Shown here in pieces: positions 25,387 to 37,500 of a DNA stretch of 60,000 nucleotides. Source of the stretch: Liolophura sinensis. Taxonomy: Eukaryota; Mollusca; Polyplacophora; Chitonida; Chitonidae. How positions within the stretch are numbered: the stretch's first letter is position 1; each line of letters begins with the position of its first letter. The translations under genes and the position numbers were made by a program. The stretch is taken from contig NC_088305.1 of NCBI RefSeq assembly GCF_032854445.1, positions 1,433,001 to 1,493,000 on the forward strand, given 5' to 3'. The notes under the pieces were generated by a model. The model did no database searches. It saw only the letters and a list, made by a program, of their open reading frames with translations, and was not told the origin of the DNA.

Positions 25387-25523
25387 AAGAAAACAGCTTG
25401 GAGATGAGCGCCTCTGGTGAGCACGAGGTCCGAGTGGAACAAGAAGACATCGATGCCGCTCTAAACAAGGAGATCGACACTTACTATGAAGATCAGTTGG
25501 TGGATATTCCAGACGCGGACAAT
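25387..25523 (+). CDS. SLC11A2: NRAMP exon 2 (N-terminal cytosolic region)
   Basis: The acceptor cag ends at 25386 and the donor gtgagt starts at 25524. The exon enters in phase 1 from an upstream first exon and leaves in phase 0. In-frame ATG at 25404 starts residues 1-40, [16 protein letters not shown] and onward, an acidic stretch ending DIPDADN. It is poorly conserved in the family, as is normal for this tail. If a non-coding first exon is used, translation starts at 25404. Confidence 0.88.
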
Positions 25524-28500
25524 GTGAGTAAATCTTCTACGATGAACGGATTAATCTCTCTGTTAAATATAATCAATTAAGTCAGATTCACATGCATGGT
25601 ATCCTAATTCTAAAGAGCAACTTTCAGAGCAGTTTTCGTGTATGTTTTAATTGGAATATCCGGACATTTTGTACAGGATTGGGTTGGCCAATGTAAGGGC
25701 TTTCACATATGGTATGAGGTAGTCAGTCTACACAACTAGCCTTCGGAATATGCATGAGTGAACACCTTGCAGACATGCAATAAGGTGGAAGAATTACACT
25801 TAAAACAGACCTGATACTGTCAATTAACACAGCTAAACTGGAATTAAAAGAGTTCTTAAACCCTTCTTTAGTTCACACAGCTGAAATCTTGGTGCGAAGC
25901 AAGAATAAATGATAAAGTCTGTACAAGTAGCAGCTATTAGATGAGACTTCAGTGAGTTTGTGGTTCTAAGTGGGTGGTGCAGTATGCATAGTAGTTTAAT
26001 CTGGCTTGCTCAAAAAAGTTTTCAAAAATTTAAGATAATTTTGTAAAATTTATATAATTTTTATATAAGTGTTGACATTTTAAGGTTTTGTTAATCTTTA
26101 ATCTAAGGTTTTTTGTAAGTCTTAATGTTAACATGCTTGTGAAAGTGCATTGACACACCAAACAGTAGTTTTGCATACATTGTGCATGTACACTGCATGC
26201 AGCGTGAGATGTATTGGATATCTCAGAATTTTGCTTGTTTTCCTCTCAGTTTTATCACTAGTGCATAAAGTTAATTTGCTTTTTTTATATCTTTTGATCT
26301 TAGCTCTCTCTCTATTATTGGTGGTTGACACGGTTATTGGACACACAGATATGATATCACTTCAGTGATGGTCAACACTTTAAAATGTGAACAGCCCATC
26401 CATTGAAACATTATCATAAAACAATTGACAAGAAATGACTATCATCCATCCAGTACTAAACTATTAAATGTAAGATTAAATAGCCCTTCTCATATTCCCA
26501 TGACTTCACTGACATGACTGTGACCAGGACCCTATTGCTAGCTTTCAGACAGATAGACTTCAGACAGGGTTCAGTCTTAAAAATTGTTGGATAATCCATG
26601 AATTATTCCATAATTCTATAAATTTTCCCATGAAATATTCCATAATCCTCTGGCTGCGATAACCCATGGGTTATTTCATAATTCTGTGCAGTTCCTTCTT
26701 GGAATATTCCATAATGACCTGGGATAATCCATGGACTATGCCATAATCCTTTGCATTTCCTCAGTTGGAATATTCCATAATCCAGTGGGATAATCCATGG
26801 ATTATTCTATAATCCTCTGTAGATCCTCCATGAACTATTGTATAATCCAGTGGGATAATGTGTGGATCCATAATCTTGTGCATTTTCTCCATGGACTATG
26901 ACATAACCCCGTGGGAAAATCTATTTACTATTCCATAACCCTGTTGGAAAATCTATTTACCATTCCATAACCCTGTGGGAAAATCTATTTACTATTCCAT
27001 AAACCTGTGGGAAAATCTGTTTACTATTCCATAACCCTGTGGGAAAATCTATTTACTATTCCATAACCCTGTGGGAAAATCTATTTACTATTCCATAACC
27101 CTGTGGGAAAATCTATTTACTATTCCATATCCCTGTGGGAAAACCTAGTTACTATTCCATAACCCTGTGGGAAAATCTATTTACTATTCCATTAATCATA
27201 GGCATATGATTAATGTCAATCTGGTATAAAGCACTACATAATAAATATATGATTAATGTCAATCTGGTATGAAGCACTACATAATAGATATATGATTAAT
27301 TTCAGTCTGGTATAAAGCACTACATAATAGATATATGATTAATTTCAGTCTGGTATAAAGCACTACATAATAGGTATATGATTAATGTCAATCTGGTATA
27401 ATGCACTACATAATAGATATATGAATAATGTCAATCTGGTATAAAGCACTACATAATAGATATGTGATTAATGTCAGTCTGGTATAAAGCACTACATAAT
27501 AGATATGTGATTAATGTCAGTCTGGTATAAAGCGCTACATAATAGATATATGATTAATGTCAATCTGGTATAAAGCACTACATAATAGATATATGATTAA
27601 TGTCAATCTGGTATAAAGCACTGCATAATAGATATATGATTAATGTCAATCTGGTATAAAGCACCACATAATAGGTATATGATTAATGTCAGTCTGGTAT
27701 AAAGCACTACATAACAGGTATATGATTAATGTCAATCTGGTATAAAGCGCTACATAATAGGCATATGATTAATGTCAATCTGGTATAAAGCACTACATAA
27801 CAGATATATGAATAATGTCAATCTGGTATAATGCACTACATAATAGATATATGATTAATGTCTGCCTGGTATAAAGCACTACATAATAGGTATATGATTA
27901 ATGTCAATCTGGTATAAAGCACTACATAACAGATATATGATTAATGTCAATCTGGTATAATGCACTACATAATAGATATATGATTAATGTCAATCTGGTA
28001 TAAAGCACTACATAATAGATATATGATTAATTTCAGTCTGGTATAAAGCACTACATAATAGGTGTGTGATTAATGTCAATCTGGTATAAAGCACTACATA
28101 ATGGATATATGATTAGTGTCAATCTGGTATAAAGCACTACATAATAGGTATATGATTAATGTCAATCTGGTATAAAGCACTACATAACAGATATATGATT
28201 AATGTCAATCTGGTATAAAGCACTACATAATAGATATATGATTAATTTCTGTCTGGTATAATGCACTACATAATAGGCATATGATTAATGTCAATCTGGT
28301 ATAAAGCGCTACATAATAGGTATATGATTAATGTCTGCCTGGTATAAAGCACTACATAATAGGTATATGATTAATGTCAATCTGGTATAAAGCGTTACAT
28401 AATAGGCATATGATTAATGTCAATCTGGTATAAAGCACTACATAACAGATATATGAATAATGTCAATCTGGTATAATGCACTACATAATAGATATATGAT

Positions 28501-31500
28501 TAATGTCTGCCTGGTATAAAGCACTACATAATAGGTATATGATTAATGTCAATCTGGTATAAAGCACTACATAACAGATATATGATTAATGTCAATCTGG
28601 TATAATGCACTACATAATAGATATATGATTAATGTCAATCTGGTATAAAGCACTACATAATAGATATATGATTAATTTCTGTCTGGTATAATGCACTACA
28701 TAATAGGTGTGTGATTAATGTCAATCTGGTATAAAGCACTACATAATGGATATATGATTAGTGTCAATCTGGTATAAAGCACTACATAATAGGTATATGA
28801 TTAATGTCAATCTGGTATAAAGCACTACATAATAGGTATATGATTAATGTCAATCTGGTATAAAGCATTACATAATAGGCATATGATTAATGTCAATCTG
28901 GTATGAAGCACTACATAACAGATATATGAATAATGTCAATCTGGTATAATGCACTACATAATAGATATATGATTAATGTCTGCCTGGTATAAAGCACTAC
29001 ATAATAGGTATATGATTAATGTCAATCTGGTATAAAGCACTACATAACAGATATATGATTAATGTCAATCTGGTATAATGCACTGCATAATAGATATATG
29101 ATTAATGTCAATCTGGTATAAAGCACTACATAATAGATATATGATTAATTTCTGTCTGGTATAATGCACTACATAATAGGTATATAATTAATGTCAATCT
29201 GGTATAAAGCGCTACATAATAGGTATATGATTAATGTCTGCCTGGTATAAAGCACTACATAATAGGTATATGATTAATGTCAATCTGGTATAAAGCGTTA
29301 CATAATAGGCATATGATTAATGTCAATCTGGTATAAAGCACTACATAACAGATATATGAATAATGTCAATCTGGTATAATGCACTACATAATAGATATAT
29401 GATTAATGTCTGCCTGGTATAAAGCACTACATAATAGGTATATGATTAATGTCAATCTGGTATAAAGCACTACATAACAGATATATGATTAATGTCAATC
29501 TGGTATAATGCACTACATAATAGATATATGATTAATTTCTGTCTGGTATAATGCACTACATAATAGGTGTGTGATTAATGTCAATCTGGTATAAAGCACT
29601 ACATAATGGATATATGATTAATGTCTGCCTGGTATAAAGCACTACATAATGGATATATGATTAATGTCTGCCTGGTATAAAGCACTACATAATGGATATA
29701 TTATTAGTGTCAGTCTGGTATAAAGCACTACATAATAGGTATATGATTAATGTCAATCTGGTATAAAGCACTACATAATAGGTATATGATTAATGTCAAT
29801 CTGGTATAAAGCACTACATAATAGATATATGATTAATGTCAGTCTGGTATAAAGCACTACATAATAGGTAAATGATTAATGTCAATCTGGTATAAAGCAA
29901 TACATAACAGGTATATGATTAATGTCAATCTGGTATAAAGCACTACATAATAGATATATGATTAATGTCAATCTGGTATAAAGCACTACATAATAGATAT
30001 ATGATTAATTTCTGTCTGGTATAAAGCACTACATAATAGGTATATGATTAATGTCTGCCTGGTATAAAGCACTACATAATAGATATGTGATTAATGTCAG
30101 TCTGGTATAAAGCGCTACATAATAGATATATGATTAATGTCAATCTGGTATAAAGCACTACATAATAGATATATGATTAATGTCAATCTGGTATAAAGCA
30201 CTGCATAATAGATATATGATTAATGTCAATCTGGTATAAAGCACCACATAATAGGTATATGATTAATGTCAGTCTGGTATAAAGCACTACATAACAGGTA
30301 TATGATTAATGTCAATCTGGTATAAAGCGCTACATAATAGGCATATGATTAATGTCAATCTGGTATAAAGCACTACATAACAGATATATGAATAATGTCA
30401 ATCTGGTATAATGCACTACATAATAGATATATGATTAATGTCTGCCTGGTATAAAGCACTACATAATAGGTATATGATTAATGTCAATCTGGTATAAAGC
30501 ACTACATAACAGATATATGATTAATGTCAATCTGGTATAATGCACTACATAATAGATATATGATTAATGTCAATCTGGTATAAAGCACTACATAATAGAT
30601 ATATGATTAATTTCAGTCTGGTATAAAGCACTACATAATAGGTGTGTGATTAATGTCAATCTGGTATAAAGCACTACATAATGGATATATGATTAGTGTC
30701 AATCTGGTATAAAGCACTACATAATAGGTATATGATTAATGTCAATCTGGTATAAAGCACTACATAACAGATATATGATTAATGTCAATCTGGTATAAAG
30801 CACTACATAATAGATATATGATTAATTTCTGTCTGGTATAATGCACTACATAATAGGCATATGATTAATGTCAATCTGGTATAAAGCGCTACATAATAGG
30901 TATATGATTAATGTCTGCCTGGTATAAAGCACTACATAATAGGTATATGATTAATGTCAATCTGGTATAAAGCGTTACATAATAGGCATATGATTAATGT
31001 CAATCTGGTATAAAGCACTACATAACAGATATATGAATAATGTCAATCTGGTATAATGCACTACATAATAGATATATGATTAATGTCTGCCTGGTATAAA
31101 GCACTACATAATAGGTATATGATTAATGTCAATCTGGTATAAAGCACTACATAACAGATATATGATTAATGTCAATCTGGTATAATGCACTACATAATAG
31201 ATATATGATTAATGTCAATCTGGTATAAAGCACTACATAATAGATATATGATTAATTTCTGTCTGGTATAATGCACTACATAATAGGTGTGTGATTAATG
31301 TCAATCTGGTATAAAGCACTACATAATGGATATATGATTAGTGTCAATCTGGTATAAAGCACTACATAATAGGTATATGATTAATGTCAATCTGGTATAA
31401 AGCACTACATAATAGGTATATGATTAATGTCAATCTGGTATAAAGCATTACATAATAGGCATATGATTAATGTCAATCTGGTATGAAGCACTACATAACA

Positions 31501-34500
31501 GATATATGAATAATGTCAATCTGGTATAATGCACTACATAATAGATATATGATTAATGTCTGCCTGGTATAAAGCACTACATAATAGGTATATGATTAAT
31601 GTCAATCTGGTATAAAGCACTACATAACAGATATATGATTAATGTCAATCTGGTATAATGCACTGCATAATAGATATATGATTAATGTCAATCTGGTATA
31701 AAGCACTACATAATAGATATATGATTAATTTCTGTCTGGTATAATGCACTACATAATAGGTATATAATTAATGTCAATCTGGTATAAAGCGCTACATAAT
31801 AGGTATATGATTAATGTCTGCCTGGTATAAAGCACTACATAATAGGTATATGATTAATGTCAATCTGGTATAAAGCGTTACATAATAGGCATATGATTAA
31901 TGTCAATCTGGTATAAAGCACTACATAACAGATATATGAATAATGTCAATCTGGTATAATGCACTACATAATAGATATATGATTAATGTCTGCCTGGTAT
32001 AAAGCACTACATAATAGGTATATGATTAATGTCAATCTGGTATAAAGCACTACATAACAGATATATGATTAATGTCAATCTGGTATAATGCACTACATAA
32101 TAGATATATGATTAATTTCTGTCTGGTATAATGCACTACATAATAGGTGTGTGATTAATGTCAATCTGGTATAAAGCACTACATAATGGATATATGATTA
32201 ATGTCTGCCTGGTATAAAGCACTACATAATGGATATATGATTAATGTCTGCCTGGTATAAAGCACTACATAATGGATATATTATTAGTGTCAGTCTGGTA
32301 TAAAGCACTACATAATAGGTATATGATTAATGTCAATCTGGTATAAAGCACTACATAATAGGTATATGATTAATGTCAATCTGGTATAAAGCACTACATA
32401 ATAGATATATGATTAATGTCAGTCTGGTATAAAGCACTACATAATAGGTAAATGATTAATGTCAATCTGGTATAAAGCAATACATAACAGGTATATGATT
32501 AATGTCAATCTGGTATAAAGCACTACATAATAGATATATGATTAATGTCAATCTGGTATAAAGCACTACATAATAGATATATGATTAATTTCTGTCTGGT
32601 ATAAAGCACTACATAATAGGTATATGATTAATGTCTGCCTGGTATAAAGCACTACATAATAGATATATGATTAATGTCTGCCTGGTATAAAGCACTACAT
32701 AATGGATATATTATTAGTGTCAATCTGGTATAAAGCACTACATAATAGGTATATGATTAATGTCAATCTGGTATAAAGCACTACATAACAGATATATGAT
32801 TAATGTCAATCTGGTATAAAGCACTACATAATAGATATATGATTAATTTCTGTCTGGTATAATGCACTACATAATAGGCATATGATTAATGTCAATCTGG
32901 TATAAAGCGCTACATAATAGGTATATGATTAATGTCTGCCTGGTATAAAGCACTACATAATAGGTATATGATTAATGTCAATCTGGTATAAAGCGTTACA
33001 TAATAGGCATATGATTAATGTCAATCTGGTATAAAGCACTACATAACAGATATATGAATAATGTCAATCTGGTATAATGCACTACATAATAGATATATGA
33101 TTAATGTCTGCCTGGTATAAAGCACTACATAATAGGTATATGATTAATGTCAATCTGGTATAAAGCACTACATAACAGATATATGAATAATGTCAATCTG
33201 GTATAAAGCACTACATAACAGATATATGATTAATGTCTGCCTGGTATAAAGCACTATATAATGGATATATTATTAGTGTCAATCTGGTATAAAGCACTAC
33301 ATAATAGGTATATGATTAATGTCTGTCTGGTATAAAGCGCTACATAATAGATATATGATTAATGTCTGCCTGGTATAAAGCACTACATAATGGATATATT
33401 ATTAGTGTCAATCTGGTATAAAGCACTACATAATAGGTATATGATTAATGTCAATCTGGTATAAAGCACTACATAATAGGTATATGATTAATGTCAATCT
33501 GGTATAAAGCACTACATAATAGATATATGATTAATGTCAGTCTGGTATAAAGCACTACATAATAGGTAAATGATTAATGTCAAGCTGGTATAAAGCAATA
33601 CATAACAGGTATATGATTAATGTCAATCTGGTATAAAGCACTACATAATAGATATATGATTAATGTCTGCCTGGTATAAAGCACTACATAATAGGTATAT
33701 GATTAATGTCAATCTGGTATAAAGCACTACATAATAGATATATGATTAATGTCTGCCTGGTATAAAGCACTACATAATAGGCATATGATTAATGTCAATC
33801 TGGTATAAAGCACTACATAATAGGTATATGATTAATGTCAGTCTGGTATAAAGCACTACATAATAGATATATGATTAATGTCAATCTGGTATAAAGCACT
33901 ACATAATAGATATGTGTTTAATGTCAGTCTGGTATGATGCACTATATAATAGATATATGATTAATGTCAATCTGGTATAAAGCACTACACAACACATATA
34001 TTTTATTGTTATTTCACACCATACATTAGTATTCTGAAATTTGTGACTGAGGTGAGTTTTATGGGTAGGGGAAGTGGTAAGGCCCAGGGGTGACATTTGG
34101 CAAGTTACTGACACAGTTTCCAGCATGTCATGCATGGGATACTCAGACCTACATTCCATCCAGGTGGAAGACTACATGTGTTTATGTATTTATTTAATTG
34201 GTGTTTTACACCGTACTCGAGAATTTATCACTTATACAATGGTGGCCAACATTATGGTTGGAGGAAACCCACGACCATCCGCAGGTTCCTGTCAGACCTT
34301 CCCATGTACTGCCTGAGAGGAAGCTAGCATGAGCTGGACTTGAACTCACAGCGACGGCATTGGTAAGACTGCACGTAGTGAGACTGTGGTAATGACCTAC
34401 ATGTGTGAGCGCTGTTGCCCAATTGTTGTCACAGATTGCCGTGAAAAGGAAGTGGGGGAATGTAGTAATTCCCTGTCCAATGCCAGATTTGAACTCACAC

Positions 34501-37500
34501 CTCATGTGCACTTCACCACTGAGCCACATTCTTTTTTTTTCAGTTTTTTTGTTTTTTGTATGATTGAATGATTGATTATCAGAACCCTAGGTAGAAATCA
34601 AAAGGGGCTGAGTGCACATTCCTCAAAAAAGGGGCAGAGCTTCAATTTCTACTGCCTTGTACCACATATTAAAGTGACACTGTGCAGCACCCTTCTAAAC
34701 AAGGTTAGCTGGGAAGGGGGGGGGGGGCATGATTATGATGGATGTTAATATACTCTTCCTTGATAGAAGGATATAGATGTAGAAAAGCTGGCTCTGCATT
34801 ACAAACTCCTCTGATTCAATAGACCTAGATGTGCACTAACCTCAGCCTACATCATCTAATCTGGTATATGTATTGTCTTCTTCTTGTTTTTTCTTTTTCC
34901 CAGACAAAGTTCAGTTTCCGTAAGCTGTGGGCATTCACAGGTCCTGGGTTTCTGATGAGCATTGCTTACCTGGATCCAGGTAACATTGAGTCTGATCTGC
35001 AATCCGGAGCTGTGGCCAATTTCAAGGTGAGACTTTGTCTCATTTGGCATACACACAACATTGTTTTATACCACAGGTGCTGTTTTTATACATACACTGT
35101 ATATATCTACTTGTAAATTCACATGTGCTTTTGCAATAAATTCCTGTGACGATCATAGAAAAACTCAGTGAGGGATGTTTTGCGTGGTCAAACAAATTCG
35201 ATGGGGAATTTTTCCTGATCAGTGAGTGAGTGAGTGAGTACTTGGGGTTTAACGTTGTACTTAACAATGTTTCAGTCATATGAAGATGAAGGAGCCAGTA
35301 GTGTGCATGTAATGTGCCTTTTTGTTGCACGATGGATTTGCACAGCTCTTTTATCTAGTGCTGCTTCAAAGGCAAGTAAGCCGCCCGGCCCGAGTCATTA
35401 CATTGATACGGGTCAACCAGTCGTTGCACTATCCCCTCTATGCTGAACGCCAAGTGAGGAAGTTACAACTTCTCCTTTAAAAGTGTTAAGTGTGACTCGA
35501 CCCGGGATTGACCCTGGATCTATCACTCCCGAAGCAGACGCTCTACCAGCTGTGCTATTGGGGCCGTTTTTTTTCCTGATGAAGACACCCAAGCTAGCAT
35601 CCTCCTTACAGCACGTGCGTTGCTCTCTACTTCTCACTTGATACTGTACACAAATCTTGAACAACACTTTATACGCATGCATTCTCTGTGTCCGGGGTAT
35701 GTACAACATGATTCTGATCATAACTTAAGACCATTTGATTGATGAATGCTGACTAAATAGTTCCGCGGGAGGACACAAGTGATGAGGCTAAGCCTTGACA
35801 AACCAACATTCGTCTTACTGACTCCAAAGGTCAAGCCTGTCTAGTGGTGGCTGTGATGTAAAGCGAATTAAAGGTAGAGAGCGTGGCATGTGCTATAACA
35901 AGCACATGGTGTAGGATCTTCGCACGACAATGTCAAACTGGCAGAGTAGCACTGGATCCAGTCTTTGAAGTGGCAAAGAATTTCTTCATAACAGAGAAAA
36001 ACCAACAACCATGGAACGCAATCGGATTCAATCATTGATTGGCAAAGAATTTTCCCACCCCTGTTTATGTGAAAATGGGACCATTGATCAATGATCATTT
36101 CTCATATACTAAATCAGTTGACTCAAGGAAAACCGGAGAAAATGTGATGAGAATCGGTGAGGAGAGTTTCACATTAAGACAAATACTTGAAGTCAGACTA
36201 TTGAAATTTAATGAAGACAAAATGAGCGTACTTTCCCGTGTTCAAGATGGGAATTTGCGTCCCCGACGGACCTGCCAGCTTGGTAAAATTACACCTTCAT
36301 GTAAACCATGCAATACTGAGATCTTAACCGTAAGATAGCGCAGACTTCCCTATCTAGTCACCTGGTCTAGCTCAGACTGGTTTCTTCCTGCCCCACCATA
36401 TAGTGTCTGATTTGCTGTCATAGAGTATAAGTGAAATGTTTGATATACATGTAAGATGGCCAGGAAAAAAGATAAAATAAGCACAGTATATAACTCGTCG
36501 ATGTATAAAGGTGCAGGTTAGTTTTTTTTTTACCTACTTTAATACTACCGTACTTTACTTGAAATTGACCTGAACTTTCACCATTGACTAAGTCATTTTT
36601 GACCAAGACATTTTTCATCCTGAGATTTGTGTTGATCTTAGAAAGCTGATTTTATGTTTGTTTGCAAGGTGGGATGATATCCTGTCAGAAAAATGTAAGT
36701 TTCAGCACCAAAGATAATATTTTATGACATTCATGTATCTCTGAAACTGTAATTCTTGGCCTGAAACTGTAGGATATGTTTTCAACAATTCAACAATTGA
36801 AGAGACGAAACGTTAATAATTATGACTCTCTGGTTTTTGTATTTCTAGCTGCTGTGGGTACTACTGGCAGCCACAATCTTGGGTCTACTCATGCAGCGAT
36901 TGGCTGCAAGACTTGGTGTTGTCACGGGGATGCATTTGGCCGAAGTCTGCAACAAACGCTACCCGAAGTGGCCCCGAATATTCTTGTTCATAATGGTGGA
37001 AATTGCAATTATTGGTGAGTTTCCCTTTATGCTGCGCATAGTTTAGCCTGTGCATGACATGGCTAGGTGAACACTTTTTGGACACTTTGATTTATTGAAA
37101 AGTGGACAACAGCTGCATTGTCCAAGTTATGGCTAATGTAGAAATTAGCCAGAACAAAAATGAACTACATTGTTCCCTTCTTATTCTGATAGGGCAAGGT
37201 TGCACCAAACAAAGAATCTTTTAAGAATGGCCTGAGCCTGGTCTACACTGACAAAATCTGACAGCTGTGATCTTAGTCAAATGTTCAATTTTTAGAGCAT
37301 AAAGCCATCATTCATTATACAAACATAATATAAGCTACCCAAATTCTTCAACATTTTCGCATATGAACAAGCAACTTTCAGTGCAGCTTTCAGTACAGTT
37401 AATGCACATTTTATTTTGATTTTGGATACAAAACTACATTGGTTGGATTGGCCAATTCCAGACCTTCACTAAAAAGTTGTAACAGAATAATGCCTTCAGA

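Noticed and set aside
27195-33990. CRISPR-like or centromeric satellite reading of the large repeat block
   Set aside because: Repeats are contiguous with no unique spacers, the context is animal introns, and the array lies between two coding exons of one gene, so it is an intronic minisatellite.
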